From Pelomonas sp047654805 (lineage in GTDB: Bacteria > Pseudomonadota > Gammaproteobacteria > Burkholderiales > Burkholderiaceae_C): a stretch of 64,000 bases of DNA. The notes below the pieces were generated by a model, which was not told the DNA's origin, made no database searches, and worked only from the letters and a program-made list of their open reading frames with translations. Shown piece by piece: positions 1 through 7,957 of the stretch (the stretch's first letter is position 1; the number at the start of each line of letters is the position of its first letter). The position numbers and the translations under genes were made by a program. Location: the NCBI RefSeq assembly GCF_047654805.1, contig NZ_JASGIV010000001.1:558001-622000 (forward strand). Direction: 5' to 3'.

Positions 1-1996
1 ACATGCCGCCCATCAGCAGCACGAGCTTGGCCTGCGGGTAGCGGCCCCGCAGCTGGCGCACGAAGGCGAGGTAGCGCTCGGCGAAGTCCGCCGCGATGGG
101 GCGGCCCTTGGAGGCTGGGAAGCCGTGGTCGTTCTGGCCGAGGTTGAGCAGCACGACGTCCGGCGCGGGCGACTCGGGAGGCGCGTGGGCCGCGTCCTTG
201 CGCGGGGCGAAGCGGTCCCAGACGTCGGGCATCAGCAGGTCGTGCCAGGTCGCGGTGATGCCGATGCCGCTGACGGCGATGCCGACGTAGTCCGCGCCCA
301 GCCGCTCGGCCGTCAGGGCGCCATAGGCCCGCGTGCCGTCGTGGAAGTAGAGGTCCTCGTACTGGTCGTCGGCGAGGTCGCCGTTGCAGGCGCCGGCGGT
401 GATGGAGTCGCCGTAGAAGGCCAGCGTCAGCGGGCGCGCGGGCGGTGGCTCCAGCAGGCGGGCGCCTTCGGCCAGCCGCAGGCCGTGCAAGGCAACCTCT
501 GCCATGGAGCCTTCGGTGCGCTTGACCAGGCGCAGCGTGTGCGGGCCGTCGCCCAGCGGCTCGCGCAGCCGCCATGCCGTCCAACCCTGGCCGGGCACGG
601 CCAGCGCGTGGCGGCGGCCGTCGATCTCGACGGTGAAATGGCTGGTACCCCAGTGCGTGGACGAGAACTCCAGCGTCAGCTCGCGGCCGGTGAAGCGGGC
701 GCGCAGTTCGCTGCCGCTCCAGGCCATCAGTCGCGTGTGGGGCATGGGCCCCGGGCCGACGCGGCCGACCCAGCGCAGCCGGGCGTCGTCGGCCGGGATC
801 TGGCCCATGCGGTTGTTGGGAGCTTCGCGCGCGAAGTCGCTGGACCGCAGCGCGGCCGGATAGATGCCGGCCGACATGACGGCGAGCAAGCTGGCCGCCC
901 GCCCGCTGCCGGCCCACTCGTCGCGCCTGACGCGCACATGCAGCAGGTGGGCCGTGGGCTCGATGTCGCGGGCGACCACGCTGTAGTGCCAGCCAAGGTA
1001 GCCGCGGCGTTCGGGGACGTGGCCCTGCAGCGTGACCCAGGGGCCGTCGTCGACGCGGGCCTCGAGGTTGCGGTAATGCTCGCTCTCGGCGTGGAAGACG
1101 GCCACTTCGCTGCCGTAGACGAGGAAATGCGCCTCCCCGTCGTCGACGGTGCTGACCCAGCCAGGCTGCTGGCCGGCCCACTCGGGATGCACCGCGCCGC
1201 CGCGGGCGAAGCCGTGCAACTGGTAGGGCTTGAGCGTCTCGCCGGTGAGCAGGCGCGTGAACTCGTGGGCGCGGCCATGCAGTGGCTCGGGCAGTGTTTG
1301 GGGCAGCGTTTGGGGTTGGGGGCGCGTCGCGACCGGGCCGCCCGCGGCGCGCAGCGTCTCGGCCAGCGCGAGGGCAATGCGCTGGTGGCCGGTGGCGTTG
1401 GGGTGGACGGGCTCGTCGTAGAGCGTCGCCCAGCGATCCTCGCCGGCGTCGACGCGGGCCTGCATCCAGCGGCCGAAGTCAAGCGTGGTCAGGCCGTAGC
1501 GCGCGGCCAGCTCCAGCTGCCCGTCGACTGCGTCGCGCGCCTGGTTGCCTTGCTGCGTGAGGCCCAGCACGACGACGGCGGGCGGCTTCTTTGCGCCGAG
1601 CAGCCGGCGCAGGATGGCCTCGAAGCTGCTGCCGCGCACGGCGGGGTCCAGCCACTGGTCGTTGACGCCGAACTCGACGATGACGAGGTCGGGCTGGGCG
1701 TCGAGTACGTGGGGCTGCAGCCGTTGCACGCCGGCCGCCGAGTCCGTGCCGCTGACGCCGGCATTGACGAGCCTGACCTTGGGGCCCAGCGAGCGCGCGA
1801 GCAGCGCCGCCCATCCACGCTCGCGTGGGGGCTGGGCGGCATAGCCGGTCGTGATGGAGCCGCCGAGGACGGCGACGGTGACGGGCTCGCCGGCCTGCAG
1901 CCGCTGCATGACGGCCTGCAGCCGCGGATCGGCCGCCTGGCCCGCGGCCGGCAGCATCAAAGACAGAGCCAACACAAATCCTTTCAGTACATTCAT
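1..1996 (-). CDS. Two-domain SGNH/GDSL esterase (CE2-like), 3' end cut by window edge
   Basis: Secreted carbohydrate esterase, probably removing acetyl groups from mannan or xylan oligosaccharides. After a signal peptide (residues 1-22) there is a first SGNH domain with GGS at 45-47 and a late DEPVHPNATGH block supplying the Asp-His pair. A beta-sandwich-like middle part (about 400-510) resembles the CE2 N-terminal domain. A second SGNH domain starts with GDSITAG (Ser about 531) and has an LGQNDHG block; its Asp-His block lies beyond base 1. The start ATG is 1 base past the stop of the permease upstream, so it is the distal gene of the ABC operon. The esterase fold is clear from the motifs; the acetyl substrate is inferred from neighbours. 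Confidence 0.85.
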   Translation of the reverse strand, partial: MNVLKGFVLALSLMLPAAGQAADPRLQAVMQRLQAGEPVTVAVLGGSITTGYAAQPPRERGWAALLARSLGPKVRLVNAGVSGTDSAAGVQRLQPHVLDAQPDLVIVEFGVNDQWLDPAVRGSSFEAILRRLLGAKKPPAVVVLGLTQQGNQARDAVDGQLELAARYGLTTLDFGRWMQARVDAGEDRWATLYDEPVHPNATGHQRIALALAETLRAAGGPVATRPQPQTLPQTLPEPLHGRAHEFTRLLTGETLKPYQLHGFARGGAVHPEWAGQQPGWVSTVDDGEAHFLVYGSEVAVFHAESEHYRNLEARVDDGPWVTLQGHVPERRGYLGWHYSVVARDIEPTAHLLHVRVRRDEWAGSGRAASLLAVMSAGIYPAALRSSDFAREAPNNRMGQIPADDARLRWVGRVGPGPMPHTRLMAWSGSELRARFTGRELTLEFSSTHWGTSHFTVEIDGRRHALAVPGQGWTAWRLREPLGDGPHTLRLVKRTEGSMAEVALHGLRLAEGARLLEPPPARPLTLAFYGDSITAGACNGDLADDQYEDLYFHDGTRAYGALTAERLGADYVGIAVSGIGITATWHDLLMPDVWDRFAPRKDAAHAPPESPAPDVVLLNLGQNDHGFPASKGRPIAADFAERYLAFVRQLRGRYPQAKLVLLMGGM

Positions 1997-1997
1997 T

Positions 1998-2876
1998 TCA
2001 GCCCTTGGTTGCGCCTGCCTGCAGTCCGGCCACGAACTGCTTCTGGAACAGCAGGAACAGCACGATGGCCGGGAGCGAAGCGAGCAGCGACCCCGCCATC
2101 AGCACGGCGGCCGACTGCGGATTGAAGCTCAGGTCGCCGGCCATCTTGCCGAGTTGCAGCGGCAGGGTCAGCGTGGCCGCGTCGTTGACGACGAGCAGCG
2201 GCCACAGAAAGTTGTTCCATTCGCCCACTGCCACCGGGATGGCGATGGCCGCGAGTGCTGGCCTGAGCATGGGCAGGACGACGCTCCACCAGATGCGCAG
2301 GCTGCCCGCGCCGTCCAGCGTCGCGGCGCTGACCAGTTCGTCAGGCACGGCGAGCATGGCCTGGCGGAAATAGAAGACGACGAAGGCCTTGGCCAGTCCC
2401 GGTACCAGCAGTGCAGCATAGGTGTTGATCCAGCCCAGCTGCGCCACGGTCACGAAGTTGGGAACGATGGTCACCTCCCACGGCAGCATCATGGACAGCA
2501 GCAGCGCCCGGAACAGCCAGCGGCTGCCAGGGAAGGGCCGCTTGGTCAGCACGAAGGCCACCAGCGACGCGGCCAGCAGGCTGACGACCGTGACGACGAC
2601 GGTGACCAGCAGGCTGTTGGCGTAGAAGCGCAGGAAGCCGTGCCCCTCGACGCTGACCTGCAGAATGCCGGCGAGGCGCTCGGGGTCGGCCGTGGTGCCC
2701 GCCCAGTCGGGGTTGAAGAAGTTGCGCGAGGTGGCGAGCTGCGGCCACAGCGTGGGTGGCTGGCGAAGCAGCTCGGCCACGCTCTTGAAGGCGCCGATGG
2801 CCATCCAGTAGTAGGGCAGCAGCATCGCCGGCACCAAAAGCCACAGCGGTGCCTTGAGGATGACGGTCCATCTCAT
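1998..2876 (-). CDS. Carbohydrate ABC transporter permease (MalG/AraQ type)
   Basis: Inner-membrane permease of a CUT1 sugar importer, 292 residues. It has about six hydrophobic segments starting at residue 8, and the cytoplasmic EAA loop appears as the AATLDGAGSLRIWW stretch in the second half. The start ATG overlaps the stop of the upstream permease as ATGA (2873-2876), indicating translational coupling. No ATP-binding subunit is encoded in this cluster, so a shared MsmK/UgpC-like ATPase elsewhere, or past the left edge, must power it. Substrate is inferred to be a manno-oligosaccharide from the neighbouring mannosidase and alpha-galactosidase. Confidence 0.92.
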   Translation of the reverse strand: MRWTVILKAPLWLLVPAMLLPYYWMAIGAFKSVAELLRQPPTLWPQLATSRNFFNPDWAGTTADPERLAGILQVSVEGHGFLRFYANSLLVTVVVTVVSLLAASLVAFVLTKRPFPGSRWLFRALLLSMMLPWEVTIVPNFVTVAQLGWINTYAALLVPGLAKAFVVFYFRQAMLAVPDELVSAATLDGAGSLRIWWSVVLPMLRPALAAIAIPVAVGEWNNFLWPLLVVNDAATLTLPLQLGKMAGDLSFNPQSAAVLMAGSLLASLPAIVLFLLFQKQFVAGLQAGATKG

Positions 2877-3769
2877 CGCCGGTCCTCGCGGCCGATGAGC
2901 CGCAGGTTCAGCCAGGTCAGGCCGAACAGCAGCGTCGTCAGCACCCAGGCGGCGGCGGAGGCCAGCCCCAGGTCGAGGTGGCGAAAGCCCCGGTCGAACA
3001 AGTAGGTGACCAGCATCAGCGCCGAGTCCAGCGGACCGCCCAGCGTATCCACGGCGCCATAGAGCAGATAGGGCTCGTAGAAGACCTGGAAGCTGGCGAC
3101 CATGCCGGTCACGCTGACGTAGACCAGCGTGGGGCGCAGGTTGGGCAGCGTGACGTGCATCAGTTGCTGCCAGCGCGATGCACCGTCCAGGCGCGCGGCC
3201 TGGTACAGCTCCAGGGGAATGGCGCGAAGGCCGGCGACGAAGATGACGAGGTTGTAGCCCAGCACCGACCAGACGCCGACCAGCACCAGCACCGGCAGCG
3301 TCCACTGCGGGTCGCCCAGGAACCGGGCAGGCTCCAGGCCCAGTGCGGCGCGCAGGCTGTTGAAGAGGCCGTAGGCCTCGGAGTTGACCAGCCACTTCCA
3401 GGCCGAGATGGCGCCTACGCCGCCGGCGACGGCGGGCAGGAAGAAGGCCACCCGTACCCACTGGTGCAGGCGCGAGTTGCCGCCGAAGTTCAGCGCGAGG
3501 AGCAACCCCAGCCCCACTGCGACGACGGATACCGAGGCCATGTAGGCGGCGGTGTTGGCGAGCGCCGTCCAGAAGCGCTCGTCGGCGAAGAGCTCCGCGT
3601 AGTTGCGCAGACCCGTGAAGACCGGGGCGTCGGTGGCGTGGTAGTCCGTGAAGCTCAGCCAGGCCGAGCGCAGCACGGGCCAGATGCCGAACAGGCCGAA
3701 GAGCGCGAAGAAGGGGGCGACGAGCAGCCCGTCCTTGAGGTGGCGACCGTGGCGGCGCCAGATCGTCAT
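2873..3769 (-). CDS. Carbohydrate ABC transporter permease (MalF/UgpA type)
   Basis: First permease of the sugar importer, 298 residues. It starts MTIWRRHGRHLKDG, followed by a membrane segment (about 15-35), the WLSFTDY periplasmic start typical of UgpA/MalF-like permeases, and an EAA loop around AARLDGASRWQQLMHVTLP. The start overlaps the stop of the substrate-binding protein gene by 4 bases (ATGA, 3766-3769), as does its own stop with the next permease. Works with the permease at 1998-2876 and the binding protein at 3766-4989. Confidence 0.92.
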   Translation of the reverse strand: MTIWRRHGRHLKDGLLVAPFFALFGLFGIWPVLRSAWLSFTDYHATDAPVFTGLRNYAELFADERFWTALANTAAYMASVSVVAVGLGLLLALNFGGNSRLHQWVRVAFFLPAVAGGVGAISAWKWLVNSEAYGLFNSLRAALGLEPARFLGDPQWTLPVLVLVGVWSVLGYNLVIFVAGLRAIPLELYQAARLDGASRWQQLMHVTLPNLRPTLVYVSVTGMVASFQVFYEPYLLYGAVDTLGGPLDSALMLVTYLFDRGFRHLDLGLASAAAWVLTTLLFGLTWLNLRLIGREDRR

Positions 3770-4989
3770 TGCCGGGCCTCCAGCGCGCGGTTCATGACGG
3801 TGGCGGCGCGGCCGAGCTCGGTCTGCGGGTCGCCGCCGGCCAGCACGACGCGCTGCACGGCGCGGGTGAGGAGGTAGTCCTGCCGCATCCAGGCGGGGCA
3901 GGGCGGCGGGCCTTCGGCATCGGCCAGCTGGGCCAGCAGTGCGTCGCGGTGGGGCAGCGGCAGGCTGGCAATCTGGTCCTGCCGGCCCGACGGCAGCCAC
4001 ATGCCGCCATAGGCCAGCGCCGCCTCGGCCATGCGGCGCGTGACGTCGGGCTGGTAGACGGTGCGCATGAAGTCCAGCGCCAGCTCGCGATTGGGCGAGA
4101 AGCGTGTGATGGCCAGTACCGTGCCGCCCAGCACCGCCGTGCGCCTGCCCGTCGGGCCGGCGGGCAGCGGTGCGGCGGCCCAGCGCCCGGCCAGGCCCTT
4201 GTGCACCATGTCCATGCGCGACAGCAGCCAGGTGCCGGACTGCATCAGCCCGTAACGACCGCTCTCCAGGCCGCCGTCGGCATCGGGCCAGGCGTCGGTA
4301 GGCGCCTGCAGCTCGCGGTACAGGCGCGAGTAATAGGTCAGCGCGCGGACGGCCGCGGGGCTGTCGATGACGGCGCGCCGGCAGGCCTCGTCGTAGACCG
4401 TGCCGCCAGCCTGGCGCAGATAGGGGTAGAAGCCCAGCCAGCTGGTGTTGCCCCATTGCTGCGCGAAGCCGTGGTCCTGCTTGCGCAGCGCGCGGGCGAC
4501 GCCGAGGAATCCTTCCCAGTCGGCGGGCGCAACGGCGACCAGGTCGCTGCGGTAGTACTGCAGCTGCACATGCATGTCGAAGGGCGCGCCGTAGAGCCGG
4601 CCATCGGCTCGTCGGATGGCGCGCAGCGCACCGGGGTTGGCATGCTGCTCCAACTGGCGGGCCAGGTCGGGTGCGGCCTCGCTCAGGTCCACCAGCGCGC
4701 CCTTGGCGCCCAGCGCGATCGCGTAGGACGTGCTGCCGGTCACGAGGTCCGGCCCGCGCCGGCTGGCCAGGGCTGCCGAGTACTTGGTCATCGCGTCGGC
4801 CCAGGGTACGTCGCGCACCTCGACGGCAACGCCCGGATGGGCTGCACGGAACGCCGCGACGGCGGGCTGCATGAGCTGCGGCGTCTTGTCGTCGCCCACC
4901 ATCCAGATGACCAGGCGCGAGGCTTGGGCCAGCGGCGCGCCCGCCGCGAGGCCGAGGGCCAGCGCCACCTGTGCGAGCAGGGCTTTCAT
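3766..4989 (-). CDS. Sugar ABC transporter substrate-binding protein
   Basis: Periplasmic binding protein of 407 residues, first gene of the operon. The signal peptide is at residues 1-23 (MKALLAQVALALGLAAGAPLAQA). It belongs to the SBP_bac_1/extracellular solute-binding protein family 1 fold (AVAAFRAAHPGVAVEVRDVPW near the N-terminus, SGTWLLSRM in the middle), which delivers oligosaccharides to MalFG-type permeases. A TTGTTTACTAAAC operator-like site lies 45-60 bases upstream of the start, suggesting control by the LacI protein at 15241. No strong Shine-Dalgarno sequence is visible before the ATG. Confidence 0.9.
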   Translation of the reverse strand: MKALLAQVALALGLAAGAPLAQASRLVIWMVGDDKTPQLMQPAVAAFRAAHPGVAVEVRDVPWADAMTKYSAALASRRGPDLVTGSTSYAIALGAKGALVDLSEAAPDLARQLEQHANPGALRAIRRADGRLYGAPFDMHVQLQYYRSDLVAVAPADWEGFLGVARALRKQDHGFAQQWGNTSWLGFYPYLRQAGGTVYDEACRRAVIDSPAAVRALTYYSRLYRELQAPTDAWPDADGGLESGRYGLMQSGTWLLSRMDMVHKGLAGRWAAAPLPAGPTGRRTAVLGGTVLAITRFSPNRELALDFMRTVYQPDVTRRMAEAALAYGGMWLPSGRQDQIASLPLPHRDALLAQLADAEGPPPCPAWMRQDYLLTRAVQRVVLAGGDPQTELGRAATVMNRALEARQ

Positions 4990-5301
4990 GGCGAGGGGAA
5001 GCGCACGGCCGGCAGGGCCATCTTGTCTCTTTGTTGTTTACTAAACTAATGGAATTATGTTCTCGCGCAACGAGGCTGTGTTGGCTGTCTCATCTAGAAA
5101 ACATCGGGAATATCCCCGAGTGTTGGCGATCTTCAAGAGAAACAGAATGCGCAACAAAACAATGTTTAGCTTTGCCTGGGGCGAAGCAGGAGACGGGCCG
5201 CGATCGTCGTGATGCGCGGCGCAGCGGCTGTCCGGCAGGGCCGGGCGCGCGCGTCTCCCGCCGCGGGCTGATGTGCAACGCAAACGCGACGACTCCGACA
5301 C
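4990..5301. promoter_or_regulatory. Divergent promoter region between ABC operon and GH2 gene
   Basis: This 312-base stretch has no gene. It separates the leftward ABC/esterase operon from the rightward beta-mannosidase and is noticeably AT-richer than its flanks between about 5030 and 5170. It contains one full LacI-like operator (5034-5049) and a further half-site TGTTTAG at 5163-5169, one on each side, so both directions could be controlled by one repressor. Confidence 0.65.
5034..5049. promoter_or_regulatory. Putative LacI-family operator upstream of ABC operon
   Basis: TTGTTTACTAAACTAA, whose core GTTTACTAAAC (5036-5046) is palindromic around a central base. The same core recurs before the PfkB kinase (15106-15122) and the GPH transporter (16332-16344), and in partial form before the TonB receptor (7844). 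That distribution fits the binding site of the locally encoded LacI repressor. Confidence 0.6.
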
Positions 5302-7797
5302 GTGAGCCCTGAACGACTGACAGATCTGCATGATGGCTGGCTGCTGGCCGAGGCGCCCGAAGGACTGGATGGCCCGGCGCTGGCGGCCTTGCCGGCCGAG
5401 GCCTGGCTGGCGGCTGCCGTGCCGGGCACGGCACATGGCGCGCTGCTCGCGGCCGGCCGCATTCCCGACCCCTTCTATGGCCGCAACGAGACCGAGGTGC
5501 GCTGGGTGGCGGAGCGTCGCTGGGTCTGGCGGCTGGCCTTTGAGGCGGGCGAGCTGTCGGCGCGGGAGGAGCTGGTCTTTGAGGGCCTGGACACCTACTG
5601 CAGCGCCTGGCTGAACGGCGAGCGGCTGCTCGAGTCCGAAAACATGTTCGTGCCGCGGCGCGTGGACGTCCGCGAGCGCCTGAAGCCGGGCCGCAACGAG
5701 CTGCTGCTGTGCTTCGAGCCGGCACTGGCGCGGGCCCGCGAGGTCGAGGCCATCCATGGCAAGCGCCAGCTCTGGAATGGCGACAGCGCGCGCCTGCATG
5801 CGCGCAAGGCGCAGTACCACTTCGGCTGGGACTGGGGACCCGAGCTGATCACCTGCGGCCCCTGGCGGGCGGTGCGGCGGCATGGCTGGAGCGCGCGCAT
5901 CGACGAGCTGCACTGCCGCAGCGAGTTGCGCGGCCGCACGGCGACGCTCAGCATCTCGGCCGGGCTCGAAGGGGCGGGCGAGCGCTGCGTGTTCGAGCTG
6001 CTGGACCCCGAAGGTGTCTGCGTTGCAACGCAGACCGTGCCAGCGGCACGCGGGGCGGGCGCCGAGCTGTCGGTGGCGAATGCCCGGCTGTGGTGGCCGC
6101 GGGGCCTTGGCGAGCAGCCGCTCTACACGCTCGTGGCTCGCGTGCTGGGTGGCGGGCAGGTGTTGGCCGAGCGTCGCCTGCGCGCGGGGCTGCGAACGCT
6201 GCGCCTGGTGCAGCAGCCCGTCGACGGCGAGGCGGGCAGCAGCTTCCATTTCGAGGTCAACGGGCAGGACTTCTTCGCGGGCGGCGCGAACTGGATCCCG
6301 GATGACAACCTGCTGGAGCGCATCACGCCGGCGCGCTATCGCGAGCGCGTGGCCCAGGCGGCGGCGGCCCACATGAACATGCTGCGCGTCTGGGGCGGCG
6401 GCATCTACGAGCACGAGGCCTTCTATGAGGCCTGCGACGAGCAGGGCCTGCTGGTCTGGCAGGACTTCATGTTCGCCTGCGGCCTCTACCCCGCCAACGA
6501 GGCCTTTGTGGCCAGCGTGCGCGCGGAGGCCGAAGCCGCCGTGAAGCGGCTGCGCCATCACGCCTGCCTGGCGCTCTGGTGCGGCAACAACGAGGACTAC
6601 ATGCTGGCCGAGTCGGCCGGCTTGGCCGGCCCCGGTGTGCCGGCCGAGCGCTTCGAGGCGCGCGCGATCTACGAGCGCCTGCTGCCCGAGGTCTGCGCGG
6701 CGCTGGACCCCGATAGGCCCTACTGGCCCGGCAGCCCCTTCACGCCGGGCGACGGCGCCAAGTCCTCCGATGCCACCGTGGGCGACCGCCACAGCTGGGA
6801 GGTCTGGCACCAGCAGATGCTGCCCTACCAGCGCTATGGCGACGTGCAGGCACGCTTCGTCAGCGAGTTCGGCATGCAGTCGCATCCGTCGCTGGCGCTG
6901 CTCGAGTCGGCCCTGCCGGAGGCGGAGCGCTTTCCCGAGAGCCGCACGGTGCAGTGGCACAACAAGGCAGGGTCCGCCGCCGGGCCGGACGGGCACAGGC
7001 GCCTGGCGGTCTACCTGGCTGACAACCTGCGCGTCGGTCCGACGCTGGCGGAGCATGTCTACGCGACACAGTTCGTGCAGGCCGAGGCCATGCGCGTGGC
7101 CTACCAGGACTTCCGCCGTCGCTGGCAGCGGCCCGGTGCCCGTGCCGTCGGCGGCGCGCTGGTCTGGCAGCTCAACGACTGCTGGCCGGTGACGAGCTGG
7201 GCCCTCATCGACTCGTCGGGTGCCGTCAAGCCGGCCTGGCACACGGTACGCCGTGCACTCGGCGTGCTGGCCGTGGCCGTGCGGCTGGAGGCGGACGGCG
7301 CGCGGCTGGCCGTCATGAACGGCGCTGCGGCGGCGGTCGAGGTGACGCTGCAACTGCGCGTCTTCGCGATGGACGGACGGTTGCTGGCCGAGGCCGGCTT
7401 GACCCAGGAGGCTCCCGCATCGTCTTGCGTGGAGACCACGCTTGGACTGCCCAGGCTCGAAGAGCCCGTCGTCGCGGAGTTGCTGGCACTGGATCCGGGG
7501 GATGGTCGCGAACTGGCGCGCGACTGCGCCTGGACGGAGCCCTTCAAGTTCTATCGCCTGGGCGGCGCGCATCTGGACATCGCGGTCGAGGGGCAGTCCC
7601 TGCGCCTGAGCTGCGACCTGCCCGTCAAGGGACTGTGGCTTGAGCGCGAAGGCCTGGTCCTGGACGACAACTTCATCGATCTGGTGCCGGGCGTCGAGCG
7701 CCGCGTCAGGTCAAGAGTAGCGCTACCAGATTCGCTGCTGGCGACAGCGGTCGATCACCCTGGAAGAACCTTCAACCTGCCGAAAGGAGGTGGTTGA
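5302..7797 (+). CDS. GH2 beta-mannosidase
   Basis: Exo-acting beta-mannosidase of 831 residues that removes mannose from the non-reducing end of beta-1,4-manno-oligosaccharides. The N-terminal jelly-roll begins DLHDGWLL and carries the family's FYGRNE segment; the catalytic barrel has WCGNNED with acid/base Glu431 and VSEFGMQS with nucleophile Glu522, both intact. GH2 mannosidases usually run about 820-880 residues, so it is full length. No signal peptide is seen, so it probably acts in the cytoplasm on imported oligosaccharides. The start is GTG without a good ribosome site, so a few residues of uncertainty remain. Its last codons contain a second operator-like palindrome (7717-7726). Confidence 0.92.
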   Translation: MSPERLTDLHDGWLLAEAPEGLDGPALAALPAEAWLAAAVPGTAHGALLAAGRIPDPFYGRNETEVRWVAERRWVWRLAFEAGELSAREELVFEGLDTYCSAWLNGERLLESENMFVPRRVDVRERLKPGRNELLLCFEPALARAREVEAIHGKRQLWNGDSARLHARKAQYHFGWDWGPELITCGPWRAVRRHGWSARIDELHCRSELRGRTATLSISAGLEGAGERCVFELLDPEGVCVATQTVPAARGAGAELSVANARLWWPRGLGEQPLYTLVARVLGGGQVLAERRLRAGLRTLRLVQQPVDGEAGSSFHFEVNGQDFFAGGANWIPDDNLLERITPARYRERVAQAAAAHMNMLRVWGGGIYEHEAFYEACDEQGLLVWQDFMFACGLYPANEAFVASVRAEAEAAVKRLRHHACLALWCGNNEDYMLAESAGLAGPGVPAERFEARAIYERLLPEVCAALDPDRPYWPGSPFTPGDGAKSSDATVGDRHSWEVWHQQMLPYQRYGDVQARFVSEFGMQSHPSLALLESALPEAERFPESRTVQWHNKAGSAAGPDGHRRLAVYLADNLRVGPTLAEHVYATQFVQAEAMRVAYQDFRRRWQRPGARAVGGALVWQLNDCWPVTSWALIDSSGAVKPAWHTVRRALGVLAVAVRLEADGARLAVMNGAAAAVEVTLQLRVFAMDGRLLAEAGLTQEAPASSCVETTLGLPRLEEPVVAELLALDPGDGRELARDCAWTEPFKFYRLGGAHLDIAVEGQSLRLSCDLPVKGLWLEREGLVLDDNFIDLVPGVERRVRSRVALPDSLLATAVDHPGRTFNLPKGGG
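7717..7726. promoter_or_regulatory. Perfect GTAGCGCTAC palindrome (operator-like)
   Basis: GTAGCGCTAC, followed by CA on one side, lies inside the 3' end of the beta-mannosidase gene about 230 bases before the TonB receptor start. It matches the TGGTAGCGCTACCA type recognised by LacI-family regulators of polysaccharide loci in Xanthomonas and Caulobacter (family knowledge), and resembles the site at 7863-7876. Confidence 0.4.
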
Positions 7798-7843
7798 GTG
7801 CGGCATCAGGAATGCGCGTATCCCCTATCCCTGATAGTCCCAA

Positions 7844-7857
7844 TGTTTAGTGGGACA
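7844..7857. promoter_or_regulatory. Partial LacI-like operator upstream of TonB receptor
   Basis: TGTTTAGTGGGACA has one perfect half of the local TTGTTTAGTNAACAA motif and a degraded second half. It lies about 100 bases upstream of the receptor start codon. Confidence 0.45.
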
Positions 7858-7862
7858 AACGT

Positions 7863-7876
7863 TGTTAGCGTTACCA
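7863..7876. promoter_or_regulatory. Second operator type, TGTTAGCGTTACCA
   Basis: A near-palindrome of the TGNTAGCGNTANCA class, centred 13 bases downstream of an element of the other class (7844). It probably binds a different LacI-family protein from the one encoded at 15241, and sits in the leader/promoter region of the TonB receptor. Confidence 0.45.
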
Positions 7877-7957
7877 AATACCTGCGTCATTGAATCAGCA
7901 GGATCGACACCAAGCCCTTCATGGGCTGGATGTTTCCCACCAAAGAGGAGCACAAGG

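Noticed and set aside
5041..7572. An 843-codon open frame on the minus strand opposite the beta-mannosidase gene
   Set aside because: Composition is Ala/Arg/Gln/His-rich without recognisable domains and mirrors the codon positions of a clear GH2 enzyme; such long antisense frames are expected at this GC content.
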